Of a stretch of 32,629 nt of DNA, positions 24,980-32,410 are shown piece by piece (within the stretch, counting starts at the first letter, position 1; the number at the start of each line of letters is the position of its first letter). Under the pieces are notes generated by a model. It made no database searches, had not been told where the DNA came from, and was given only the letters and a program-made list of their open reading frames with translations. The position numbers and the translations under genes are program-made. Source of the DNA: Oscillospiraceae bacterium (GTDB lineage Bacteria; Bacillota; Clostridia; Oscillospirales; Oscillospiraceae); the NCBI GenBank assembly GCA_910575265.1, contig CAJTEA010000028.1, positions 1-32,629 on the forward strand. The letters are read 5' to 3'.

Positions 24980-25198
24980 TCAACAGTTTAGAAGGGCTTG
25001 GGATGATCCTCTTATGGTTTCTTAACTTACTGACAAAAGAATTGTAAAACCCAAATGTCACAGAAATGTCCGAACACTCTCAAGGTTCGACATAAAAAGC
25101 GGTTGAATTGTTACACCGAACGGACATTTCAAAAATTTTTTCTTAAAATGTCTGGGGTATTTACCCGAGTGGCGTTTTCATTCAATAGAGAAAACAGT

Positions 25199-26446
25199 TC
25201 AGTTTACGGTATGTCGGCAATAGGAGCGCACCGCCAGGAACGCGAACAGCGGTATCTCAATGATACAGGCCCCGATCATGGCATAGGGCGTCCAGACCGC
25301 CAGCCCGCCCAGGCTCAAAAACTTGAAGTCGGTAATGGCGTAAAGGATACTGGCCTGGATGCTGGTGCCGCTGGCAGGCAGGATGCTGCACAGCCAGGTG
25401 GACAGCGCCCCCGGCGCCGTCATGGAGAGTACCACCGGTGCGATGCAGAACACCAGCCCGGAGGCCAGAGACGCCACGGTACTCCTGCATTTGGATGAGA
25501 GAAACAGGGTGAAGCTGACAGACGCCAGCACCGAGAGCAGACCGGCCACGGCAAACAGGCGCTGGAGCTCCCCGATATTCATGTCGGTCAGGGTCACGAT
25601 GGAGTAGATCATCTGGATGGAGGTCTTGGTACACTCCCAGCCGAACAGGCTATTGACCACCAGAACATGCACAACGGCGCAGATTACAAAGGCGGCCCCG
25701 CTAATGAACAAGGCGGCCAGCAACTTGGCAATCCCCAGCCTGGCCCGGCCATTTTGGGTACAGCGCAGAATATCATCCGCACCAGATTGATAATCGGCGG
25801 AGAACACCGGGGCGGCGATCACCACGCAGAACAGCAGTACCAGAAAGCCCATGATGTTCTGGTAGTCCAGGATAGTGGAACTCATGCCGGGATAGACCTC
25901 AAAGGGCTTTTCCACCTTCTGGTACATCTCCACGGCCTTGCGCTGGACGGCGGGGCTGTCCGGCTGCTCCATGGCCATCAGGGAGGCGATCCGGGCCTCG
26001 CAGACGGAATAGTAGCCGTCAATTTTCTCTGGATCGATCTCCATGATGGTGGGGGCCATACCGGTATCCGGGTCGGCAAACGCCTCCTTGACGCCGTGGA
26101 GCAGCGGGGCAATAGGAAGGATTTCCTTCTCATAGACACCCTCCGGCAGATCGTAGGACTCCGTGACGCCGTAGGACGTAAGGCAGGCTTGATAGATCTC
26201 TACGGCCTCCCGCACCCGTTCTGGGGTGACAATGCCGCTGGCATCCGCCTGACGCTCCTTTTCGTAGGCGATAGAAGCCAGCCCGGTCAGGTTGACCTCG
26301 TTCCCGGACTCGTCCGTGTAATTGCTGTAACAATAGGTGGTCGGCAGGTAGGCCAGCAGGACGGAGAGGAGCAATGCCAGCGCCAGCAAAATCCAGGTGA
26401 GCCTTGACTTCAAGACCCGTTTCAGTTCCAAACGAAAGATTCTCAT
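25199..26446 (-). CDS. ABC-2-type exporter permease
   Basis: The 415-residue protein starts MRIFRLELKRVLKSRLTWILLALALLLSVLLAYL, a cytoplasmic basic start and a first membrane helix. A long extracytoplasmic domain (about 38-210) follows, then about five further membrane segments (for example IMGFLVLLFCVVIAAPVF, LLAALFISGAAFVICAVVHVLVV, VASLASGLVFCIAPVVL, MIGACIIEIPLFAFLAV). This is the layout of ABC-2 permeases that export or remove peptides and antibiotics. It starts directly after the stop of the ATPase gene (TAA then ATG), so the two form one exporter. Its expression probably follows the VanR-like boxes upstream of the ATPase gene. Confidence 0.85.
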   Translation of the reverse strand: MRIFRLELKRVLKSRLTWILLALALLLSVLLAYLPTTYCYSNYTDESGNEVNLTGLASIAYEKERQADASGIVTPERVREAVEIYQACLTSYGVTESYDLPEGVYEKEILPIAPLLHGVKEAFADPDTGMAPTIMEIDPEKIDGYYSVCEARIASLMAMEQPDSPAVQRKAVEMYQKVEKPFEVYPGMSSTILDYQNIMGFLVLLFCVVIAAPVFSADYQSGADDILRCTQNGRARLGIAKLLAALFISGAAFVICAVVHVLVVNSLFGWECTKTSIQMIYSIVTLTDMNIGELQRLFAVAGLLSVLASVSFTLFLSSKCRSTVASLASGLVFCIAPVVLSMTAPGALSTWLCSILPASGTSIQASILYAITDFKFLSLGGLAVWTPYAMIGACIIEIPLFAFLAVRSYCRHTVN

Positions 26447-27340
26447 TTACTGATACCTCCTGTCACTTTCTCCGCTGCTCTCCGGGAACATCCACAAATA
26501 CAGATCCTCCAGACGAGGCGCCGCAGCAGTAGAAACATTGTTGCGGGGCCGGTCTGACAGATAACGGATGGAGACGCTGCCATCGGTTTCGTTTCGCAGA
26601 TTGGTGATCTGTAGCTTGCTCTCATACTCCGGCACCAGATTTGCCGGGATGGTGCAGCTCCACACCTTGCCCTCCACCAACTTGACGAGTTCCTCTGTCG
26701 TCCCCGTCGCCAACAGCTTGCCGCCTTTGATGATGGCATGGCAGGTGGCGATGTACTCCACATCGGGGACGATGTGGGTGGAGATCAGCACAATCCGGTC
26801 ATGGGCGAACTCCGACAGCAGATTGCGGAAGCGCACCCGCTCCCCGGGGTCCAGGCCCCCGGTGGGCTCGTCCAGGATCAGCACCTCCGGGTCGTTCAGC
26901 AACGCCTGGGCGATCCCCACCCGGCGCCTCATGCCGCCGGAGAGCTTAGAAATCTTCTTGTTATAGACGTCCATCAGGGAGACCCGCTCCAGCAGCTCAC
27001 GAATCCTCCGCCAGCTCTGCCGCTCTGGGAGCCCCTTCAAGGCGGCCACATAGGCCAGGTAGTCTTTGACAGTGAACTCCGGGTGGAATCCGAAGTCTTG
27101 GGGCAGGAACCCGAAAATGCTCCGGTACTGTTCCCCTAACTCCTGAATGGGAACACCGTCATACACCACCCGGCCGGAGGTAGGCTGCATAATCCCGGCG
27201 ATCATCCGCATGAGGGTGGTCTTGCCCGCGCCGTTGGCCCCCAGCAGGCCCCAGACCCCTGGCGTCAGCTCCAGGCTGATGTCATTGACCGCTTTTTTGT
27301 CCTTGAATCGCTTGGAAACATGGTCGATCAGCAATTCCAT
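26447..27340 (-). CDS. ABC exporter ATPase subunit
   Basis: The 297-residue protein has Walker A GANGAGKT (34-41), a Q-loop near FLPQDFG, signature LSGGM (133-137), Walker B VLILDEPTGGLDPGE (153-167) and the switch His in ISTHIV. The last 80 residues form an extra C-terminal domain. It would power the permease encoded next. ATG 27340 is chosen because AAAGGAG lies 7 nt upstream; the frame opens earlier, at 27397, over the promoter. It is similar to ATPases of bacitracin- and lantibiotic-type exporters. Regulation by the nearby two-component system is likely from the tandem boxes at 27451-27480. Confidence 0.9.
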   Translation of the reverse strand: MELLIDHVSKRFKDKKAVNDISLELTPGVWGLLGANGAGKTTLMRMIAGIMQPTSGRVVYDGVPIQELGEQYRSIFGFLPQDFGFHPEFTVKDYLAYVAALKGLPERQSWRRIRELLERVSLMDVYNKKISKLSGGMRRRVGIAQALLNDPEVLILDEPTGGLDPGERVRFRNLLSEFAHDRIVLISTHIVPDVEYIATCHAIIKGGKLLATGTTEELVKLVEGKVWSCTIPANLVPEYESKLQITNLRNETDGSVSIRYLSDRPRNNVSTAAAPRLEDLYLWMFPESSGESDRRYQ

Positions 27341-27395
27341 GTTAAAACTCCTTTCCCGCTGATAAAAATAAAGGCGCTCTTGCCTTGGCACTGCC

Positions 27396-27480
27396 ATTGT
27401 ACCAAAAGCAAGAACGCTGTTTTCTCGTTCGCTTACACAGGGTTTCTCTATTTTCCTACGGACTTTCTTACGATTTTCTC
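27396..27480 (-). promoter_or_regulatory. VanR-like boxes and promoter of ABC exporter
   Basis: On the minus strand the tandem units TCGTAAGAAAG and TCCGTAGGAAA (27451-27480, about 12-bp pitch) resemble the TCGTANGAAA half-site described for VanR. A -10 TACAAT lies at 27396-27401, 49 bp downstream, with no good -35. The same kind of box is found before two other genes of the region. Confidence 0.6.
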
Positions 27481-28040
27481 ACAGAGCGGTGATAGGCTCG
27501 GTTTGTCCTGCGGGGACGCTTTTTCCTGAATAGCTTTGACACCACAAAGAAAATCAGATACCCCAATATCCCGCCCAAGGTATTGAGCATGAGATCGTCG
27601 ATGTCCGCCGATCTGCCGGTAAAATACTGGGTGAACTCAATGGCAAAGGAGAACAGCGCCAGGGAAAGAGCGGTTTTCCAAAAGCTGCGCATTCTCCGGA
27701 AGGCCACTGGCATCATAAAGCCCAATGGGACAAACATCACGACATTCGCGGCAGTTTGGGCGATCTTCTTCGGCTCCGGCATACCCCAGGTCTCTTGAAA
27801 GGCCTGGAAGGGAACCAGGTTCAGCGAGCGGTCTGCCGCAGCTGTTTTGGACGCGCCGACAATGACCGTCGCCGCCAGGACGATGATAACGCAGGCCCCG
27901 AACAGAAAATAGGCAAGCTGCTTTGTCGGCGGCACTCGATTTCGGAGCAAAAAGCATATGGGCGCATAGAAAACGGCCATACCCAAGAGGCAGACGGCAC
28001 TGATGATACAATAGCCCAGGATTTCTCTGATCATAAACAT
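27468..28040 (-). CDS. VanZ-like membrane protein
   Basis: The 190-residue protein has about five hydrophobic segments and the VanZ-family pattern: LNLVPFQ, NVVMFVPLGFMMP, then IEFTQYFTGRSADIDDLMLNTLGGILGYLIF and a basic tail. VanZ proteins confer low-level resistance to teicoplanin or other envelope-active compounds, by a mechanism not settled. ATG 28040 is preferred (GGAGGG 7 nt upstream) over ATG 28046. It is preceded by its own promoter with VanR-like boxes. The nearby VanR/VanS-like pair and exporter make a cell-wall-stress role likely. There are no vanHAX-type ligase genes in the window, so this is not a vancomycin resistance operon. Confidence 0.85.
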   Translation of the reverse strand: MFMIREILGYCIISAVCLLGMAVFYAPICFLLRNRVPPTKQLAYFLFGACVIIVLAATVIVGASKTAAADRSLNLVPFQAFQETWGMPEPKKIAQTAANVVMFVPLGFMMPVAFRRMRSFWKTALSLALFSFAIEFTQYFTGRSADIDDLMLNTLGGILGYLIFFVVSKLFRKKRPRRTNRAYHRSVRKS

Positions 28041-28055
28041 AGACATTCCCTCCAC

Positions 28056-28098
28056 AAAAAACACCGGCGGTTTTGGCTCTATCATACCAAAACCGCCG
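28056..28098 (-). terminator. Terminator of acetyltransferase gene, enclosing a -10 box
   Basis: On the minus strand a perfect 12-bp stem CGGCGGTTTTGG (28087-28098) pairs with 28065-28076, then GTG and six T at 28056-28061. The 10-nt loop contains TATGAT, the likely -10 of the VanZ-like gene. Confidence 0.75.
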
Positions 28099-28146
28099 AT
28101 ACTTGTTTTGCGTTTTCCCTACGGATTTTCTAACGATTTTCCTACA
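28081..28146 (-). promoter_or_regulatory. VanR-like boxes and promoter of VanZ-like gene
   Basis: Three tandem units at 28113-28146 (minus strand TGTAGGAAAA, CGTTAGAAAA, CCGTAGGGAAA, pitch 11-12 bp) end 26 nt before -10 TATGAT at 28081-28086. There is no recognisable -35, typical of an activated promoter. The boxes overlap the end of the acetyltransferase gene. Confidence 0.65.
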
Positions 28147-28897
28147 TTCCCTTCTCTGTCAGGATTTTATCAAATTTCTTCTCCGACAGAATCTCATGGG
28201 TCACCAGCTGGCTGTCATAGAACAGAGAGAAGGTGGTAAAGGGCGAGGGAGCGTTCTGGGCCTCCTCCCTGGTCTGGATGTGGACAGCTTGGAAAACGGC
28301 GTTCCGTTCCTTTGCCATGCGCTCCAGCACCGGCACATACTTCGCCGTAAACGGGCACTGGCTGGTGTAATAGAGCACAAATCCCTGGGGCACGGCCCCA
28401 TGCTCCCGCACGGTATCCCGGAAGCGGGGCCGCTCCGCGCCCTCCATGAAGGGCAGATACAGCAGCTCAAAATAGGGCTCCACCGTATCCGCCGTCACAA
28501 AGCCCTTATGCCGCATATATCCGGGGTCGGAGAGAAAACCCAGTTTCTTTTTGGAGGACAGGATCACAAGTCCCTTTTTCCCCTTTGCCTTGCTGTCCTC
28601 GATGCAGGCGTCCAGCAGGAGGTTGGAGTACCCATGCCCCTTGAACTGCCCGGACACCCACAGGCAGTCGATAACCATGTACCCCTCCGCCTCGACAGGC
28701 GCCCAGGCGTACTCGGCGGAGATGTACTCAATAAAACATTTCCCCCGGACATTGCCCTTCAGGAAAACAAGCCCCTCGTCCAGCCGCTCCTTCAGCCAAG
28801 CCTTTTTGGACATGACTTGCACATCCTTATTGTTGGATATGGCGCAGCAGATGTGCTCCTGGTCAATGTTGTCGTGGGTCAGTTTGATAAGCTCCAT
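28142..28897 (-). CDS. GNAT acetyltransferase with YoaP-like C-terminus
   Basis: The 251-residue protein begins with a GNAT N-acetyltransferase domain (about 1-150) with VIDCLWVSGQFKGHGYSNLLLDACIEDSKAKGKKGLVIL, the acetyl-CoA-binding Q/R-x-x-G-x-G/A region being QFKGHGYS. The C-terminal part has QGFVLYYTSQCPFTAKYVPVLERMA, a thioredoxin-like segment seen in YoaP-type proteins. Substrate unknown. ATG 28897 is preferred (GGAGG 9-11 nt upstream); the frame opens at 28945. It is a single gene with its own terminator, which encloses the -10 of the next. It may be a neighbour of the stress regulon by position only. Confidence 0.8.
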   Translation of the reverse strand: MELIKLTHDNIDQEHICCAISNNKDVQVMSKKAWLKERLDEGLVFLKGNVRGKCFIEYISAEYAWAPVEAEGYMVIDCLWVSGQFKGHGYSNLLLDACIEDSKAKGKKGLVILSSKKKLGFLSDPGYMRHKGFVTADTVEPYFELLYLPFMEGAERPRFRDTVREHGAVPQGFVLYYTSQCPFTAKYVPVLERMAKERNAVFQAVHIQTREEAQNAPSPFTTFSLFYDSQLVTHEILSEKKFDKILTEKGM

Positions 28898-28975
28898 GAT
28901 GGATTGCCTCCGTATCATTCGATTTGTAGATTCAAAATTCATCAAAGAGATTTAATTGGGTAGGACGGTTGTCTC

Positions 28976-29173
28976 TTAATCCTTCAATTTAGTTAAATCC
29001 TCTAAATACATTTCTGTATAACCACATTCTGGGCAGACTGCAACTCTAACATCATCTATAGTTGTCGCCTTTTGCTTTTCATCTATATGAACAACAATCC
29101 CATAGCCACCACCATTAACTTTAAGTTTTAAATCTGATTTCATGATTGCTCCACACTTTTCACATTTTCTCAT
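28976..29173 (-). CDS. Small zinc-ribbon protein
   Basis: The 65-residue protein has two Cys pairs, CEKC near the N-terminus (4-7) and CPEC at about 47-50, the pattern of a single zinc ribbon that may bind nucleic acid. GGAGG stands before ATG 29173, and a good promoter lies upstream. It is AT-richer than its neighbours, suggesting a separate origin. Function unknown. Confidence 0.75.
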   Translation of the reverse strand: MRKCEKCGAIMKSDLKLKVNGGGYGIVVHIDEKQKATTIDDVRVAVCPECGYTEMYLEDLTKLKD

Positions 29174-29207
29174 TGTTTATACCTCCAAATTTCGATTTAT
29201 CAGGATG

Positions 29208-29236
29208 ATCATAGCACGACCAATCTTTTGGTTCAA
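29208..29236 (-). promoter_or_regulatory. Promoter of zinc-ribbon gene
   Basis: Minus strand TTGAAC (29231-29236) and TATGAT (29208-29213) with exactly 17 bp between, 35 nt before the start codon. A near-consensus vegetative promoter. Confidence 0.7.
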
Positions 29237-29301
29237 ACCGCAATCTGTGAAATCGACCAGTGCCATCAACACAAAAGGTAAAAGGAATAAGATTTTTGTG
29301 T

Positions 29302-30417
29302 TCACGATACGACAGGCAGCATCACCGTAAAGACCGTCAGGCCACCCCCGCTCTCCGCCGTGATCGTACCCTTGTGGAGCGTGACGATCTGCTTGGCGAT
29401 GGCGAGGCCCAGCCCGGCCCCGCTGGAGCCGCGCCCCGTGTCCAGCCGGTAAAACTGCTCAAAGATGCGCTCCAGCTTCTCCTGGGGAATAGTCCCGCCG
29501 TGGTTGGAAAACCTCAGCTTTACGCGGTCCTCGCCGCTCTCGGCCTCAATGGTGATCTCGGTTCCGTCGTAGCTGTAATTCACCGCATTCCGTAAAAGAT
29601 TGTCAAAGACTCTCTGCATCTTGTCGGCGTCGCAGTTCAGCAGAATGTCCTCCCCAGCCGCAAGGCGACAGGTCAGGCCCTTCTGATCCAAAACCGGCTG
29701 AAACTCATACACCAGCTGCTCCAGCAGGCGGGTTAGGTTGATCTCGCTGTATTGCAGGGTGATGGTGGACAGGCTGTACCGGGCGATCTCCAGAAACTCG
29801 TTGATCAGATCCTCCAACCGCTCCGACTTGGTGAGGGCAATGGTGAGATACTTTTCCCGCAGTTCCTCAGAGAGCTGCTTTTCATCCCGCAGCAGGTTCA
29901 GGTAGCTGATGGAGGAGGCCAGGGGTGTTTTCAGGTCGTGGGCCAGGTACATCACCAGGTCATTTTTCTTCTGCTCGGCCAGGAGCATATCGCTCTTCTG
30001 CCGGTCAATGGTGTGCTTTGCCAGATTCATTTTCCGCTCAATGGGAAGCAACTCCGGGGGCAGAGAGATTTCTCCTGGCACGTCCTGGAACAGAGCGTCC
30101 ATCCCCTTGCTGATACTCTCAAAATACCGGGTCAACCAGCGGAGATAACAGTAGAACAGGCCGGCGGCCACCAGCAGGAGGGACAGCAGAATGATGGCGT
30201 CCATGTGGCTGCGGAAGGTACGTTCATAGAACCGGAGGGCGGCGTCATAGTTCATGCCCAGTGTGTTTTGAAACAGGACCACCATTCCGTTGGCAAAGCG
30301 GCCCCGCAGCAGGACGGCGTAGGTAAGATAGATTACAGCGGCGGCGGCCGCCAGCACAGCTATGGTGCGGAGGAATATCTTCCTGCGGAACTGGCCGAAA
30401 TCATTCTTACTTTTCAA
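29302..30417 (-). CDS. VanS-like sensor histidine kinase
   Basis: The 371-residue kinase has membrane helices at about 14-37 and 73-92 with a short outer loop, a linker, the H-box YLAHDLKTP with phospho-acceptor His160, N-box RVFDNLLRNAVNYS, and the G-box GAGLGLAIAKQI near the end. H-box and layout are those of VanS-type kinases. The short sensor loop suggests it senses a membrane-bound signal. TTG 30417 (LKSKNDF) overlaps the end of the regulator gene by 11 nt and starts right before the first membrane helix; the frame opens earlier at 30468, but that part lies inside the regulator gene. It should phosphorylate the VanR-like regulator encoded just upstream. Confidence 0.85.
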   Translation of the reverse strand: MKSKNDFGQFRRKIFLRTIAVLAAAAAVIYLTYAVLLRGRFANGMVVLFQNTLGMNYDAALRFYERTFRSHMDAIILLSLLLVAAGLFYCYLRWLTRYFESISKGMDALFQDVPGEISLPPELLPIERKMNLAKHTIDRQKSDMLLAEQKKNDLVMYLAHDLKTPLASSISYLNLLRDEKQLSEELREKYLTIALTKSERLEDLINEFLEIARYSLSTITLQYSEINLTRLLEQLVYEFQPVLDQKGLTCRLAAGEDILLNCDADKMQRVFDNLLRNAVNYSYDGTEITIEAESGEDRVKLRFSNHGGTIPQEKLERIFEQFYRLDTGRGSSGAGLGLAIAKQIVTLHKGTITAESGGGLTVFTVMLPVVS

Positions 30418-31126
30418 TGGTGTACCCAACCCCCCATACCGTTTTGATGAACCTGGGGCTTCGGGCAAGCTCGTCCAGCTTTTCCCGCAGCCGCCCGATG
30501 TGGGCCATGACGGTGTTGTTGTTTTTCAGGAACTCCTCGCCCCACACCGCCTCAAACAGCTCCTCAGAGGGGACGACAATCCCCTGCCGCTCGCAGAGAT
30601 ACCAGAGGATGGAGAACTCCAGGGGAGTCAGCTGCACTTCCCTCCCAAACAGAAAGCACTTGTGGCTGTCCCGGTTGAGCGTCAGACCCCGAATGTTGTA
30701 TTCATGGGCCGGTTCCTCCTGCTTTGGCGCGGAGCCGTTATAGAGCCTGTACCGCCGCAGCTGAGTCTTGACCCTGGCAACCACCTCCAGGGGATTGAAG
30801 GGCTTTGTGATGTAGTCGTCGGCCCCGATGGTCAGACCCATGATTTTGTCCCCATCCGCCCCCCTGGCTGTGAGCATGATGATGGGGCAGTAGGACTTCT
30901 CCCGAATCTTCTTGCAGAGCTGAAAACCGTCCGCGTTGGGGAGCATCACGTCCAGAAGCGCCAGGTCCAGGTCTGTGTGTGCAATGCAGCCCAGGGCCTC
31001 CGTACCGGTATAGCACTTGTGGACCGTGTAGCCGTCATTTGTGAGATAAAGCTCCAGCACGTCGGCCAGTTCCTTTTCATCGTCAACTACCAGGATGTGA
31101 GTGAGGTTGTTCACAGCGTTTGTCAC
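30407..31126 (-). CDS. VanR-like OmpR-family response regulator
   Basis: The 239-residue regulator has a receiver domain with acidic pair D15-D16, phospho-acceptor Asp59 (ALLDVMLP) and the Lys of YITKPF. A winged-helix OmpR-type DNA-binding domain follows (about 140-235: VQLTPLEFSILWYLCE..., VMAHIGRLREKLDE, WGVGYTIEK). GTG 31126 has GGAGCGG about 8 nt upstream and begins just after the preceding stop; the frame is open to 31180. It forms one operon with the membrane protein before and the kinase after it. The tandem VanR-type boxes at three promoters are its likely targets, including its own. Confidence 0.9.
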   Translation of the reverse strand: MTNAVNNLTHILVVDDEKELADVLELYLTNDGYTVHKCYTGTEALGCIAHTDLDLALLDVMLPNADGFQLCKKIREKSYCPIIMLTARGADGDKIMGLTIGADDYITKPFNPLEVVARVKTQLRRYRLYNGSAPKQEEPAHEYNIRGLTLNRDSHKCFLFGREVQLTPLEFSILWYLCERQGIVVPSEELFEAVWGEEFLKNNNTVMAHIGRLREKLDELARSPRFIKTVWGVGYTIEK

Positions 31127-31127
31127 G

Positions 31128-31526
31128 TTACTTCCGCTCCCTTTTTTTCTTGCAAATGCCAACAATGGTGTTGGCAGCACTCAGCACGATAAACAGGCCC
31201 GTAAAGTTGATCCAAATATCCTGATACGCCGTTTTTGCCAATGGCTCCCGCAAACTGGTAAACCAGACATAAGCGAAAACCAACAGCTGGGACGGGATGT
31301 ACGCGACCACATACCGCAAAATCAACGGCTTAATGGGCAGACTGGTACACAGCTCGAATGCCGCGACGCCGATCAGAAGAATCATCGCCCGGTCCAGCTC
31401 ATGCCAGTTGCCGCTGGGGTCCTCGTAAATGCCGTTACAGAGATACAATAGGCTGTTCAGCAGCGTAATCACGGTATAAATAATGGAATATACCGACACC
31501 AGATTGATCCATTTTTGCTTACTCAT
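31128..31526 (-). CDS. Small membrane protein of the VanRS-like operon
   Basis: The 132-residue protein has four hydrophobic segments (LVSVYSIIYTVITLLNSLLYL, AMILLIGVAAFELCTSL, YVVAYIPSQLLVFAYVWF, INFTGLFIVLSAANTIVGI) and a basic tail KKKRERK. It is close in pattern to the small multi-helix proteins known as DUF6608. ATG 31526 is chosen over 31562, with GGAGG about 10 nt upstream. It is the first gene of the operon with the response regulator, whose GTG follows its stop at once. It could modulate the kinase; function unknown. Confidence 0.75.
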   Translation of the reverse strand: MSKQKWINLVSVYSIIYTVITLLNSLLYLCNGIYEDPSGNWHELDRAMILLIGVAAFELCTSLPIKPLILRYVVAYIPSQLLVFAYVWFTSLREPLAKTAYQDIWINFTGLFIVLSAANTIVGICKKKRERK

Positions 31527-31560
31527 TTTCCCCTTGCCTCCAGGCCAAGATTTCACTGAC

Positions 31561-31626
31561 ATTATATCAAGATTGTTTTTCTTTTTCCTGCGTTTTCCCT
31601 ATGGAATTTCTCAAATTTTTCCTACG
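31561..31626 (-). promoter_or_regulatory. VanR-like boxes and promoter of two-component operon
   Basis: Minus strand units CCGTAGGAAAAA, TTGAGAAAT and CCATAGGGAAA occupy 31593-31626. A consensus -10 TATAAT is at 31561-31566, 26 nt from the last box, the same spacing as at the VanZ-like promoter, again without a -35. Both also share GGGAAAACGCA at the box edge. This fits autoregulation. Confidence 0.7.
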
Positions 31627-31634
31627 GTCAATTT

Positions 31635-31763
31635 TCAGCCAAGCCAGCCGTTATAAAAAGCTGCTACTCCCAATGCGGCCCCTATGACCGTTGCAATGAG
31701 GATCACGATGACGCCTTTTTTGTGTTACTTGAAATATGCCAACAGGGTTTTCAAATCTTCCAT
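31635..31763 (-). pseudogene. 42-codon membrane peptide gene with nonsense codon
   Basis: From ATG 31763 (GGAG 9-10 nt upstream) the frame reads MEDLKTLLAYFK, then TAA at 31725-31727, then HKKGVIVILIATVIGAALGVAAFYNGWLG and TGA. The second half is a clean single membrane helix with a basic flank, as expected for a small one-helix protein. A single base change would restore the frame. The full-length product is therefore lost here unless the TAA is a sequence error. Confidence 0.65.
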
Positions 31764-31798
31764 GCTCAAAATCTCCTAAAATAGTTTATCTAAGCGGA

Positions 31799-31838
31799 GG
31801 AAAGCGGCGGCATTGATTCCTCAAAACCGCCGCTTTCC
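31799..31838. terminator. Hairpin after coiled-coil gene
   Basis: GGAAAGCGGCGG (31799-31810) and CCGCCGCTTTCC (31827-31838) form a 12-bp stem, 6 nt past the stop of the minus-strand gene. T-run is lacking, so termination strength is unclear; it may instead stabilise the 3' end. Confidence 0.5.
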
Positions 31839-31843
31839 AGAAA

Positions 31844-32389
31844 TTAAGAGAGCTGTGTGTATGTAGCGTTCTGCTTCCGGTAGGTATCGCTGTCCTTCTG
31901 CTTCAGCTCCTGCTCCACCTGGGCCAGCTGACGCTCCAGATCCTTGATCTTGGCCTCGTCGGTCTCGGTGTTGAGCCGCTGTTCCAGCTCCTGCCGCTTC
32001 TTTTTCAGTTTTTCGATCTCCCGGTCTACCTTATCGGTATTACACTCCCAGGTCTCGCCCTTATCCTTTTTCCCCTCCGGGCCCTTCGCGTCCTGGCCCG
32101 CCGGATCGGGTTCCTCGGCCTCGGGGGCGTCCTCCGGCTGCCTGGGCGTATCTGCCGCCCGCTCCGGGTCGTCAAAATAGATCTTGGGCTGACCGTCCTC
32201 GTCCTTGCCCATCCAGTAGCGGCCGGACGGCTCCTGGGGTTCCTCTGGAACGTATTCATCCATCACGGGCTTCAACTGGCGGCCCTGGGCCTCCTCCTCG
32301 GGCTTCTGAACCTTGGACGCTCCCAGCACCTTCTCAGCCGTTGTCAAAGGCTGAACTGCACCGGTGTTCACACCAGAAATCTGACTCAT
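31844..32389 (-). CDS. Charged coiled-coil protein of unknown function
   Basis: The 181-residue protein is hydrophilic. A Pro/Glu/Asp-rich middle (about 30-115) is followed by a coiled coil (about 118-170: VDREIEKLKKKRQELEQRLNTETDEAKIKDLERQLAQVEQELKQK). There is one YWMGKDEDGQPKIYFDDPE patch and only a single Cys. No signal peptide or membrane segment is seen. AAGGAGG stands 8 nt before the ATG. It follows another gene of the same strand by about 20 nt, so they share an operon. Not recognised with certainty. Confidence 0.75.
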   Translation of the reverse strand: MSQISGVNTGAVQPLTTAEKVLGASKVQKPEEEAQGRQLKPVMDEYVPEEPQEPSGRYWMGKDEDGQPKIYFDDPERAADTPRQPEDAPEAEEPDPAGQDAKGPEGKKDKGETWECNTDKVDREIEKLKKKRQELEQRLNTETDEAKIKDLERQLAQVEQELKQKDSDTYRKQNATYTQLS

Positions 32390-32410
32390 ACGTCATTCCT
32401 CCTTGAAATT

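Noticed and set aside
27468..31526. A vancomycin resistance operon
   Set aside because: VanR-, VanS- and VanZ-like proteins are present, but no D-Ala-D-Lac/Ser ligase, dehydrogenase or dipeptidase gene is found in the window.
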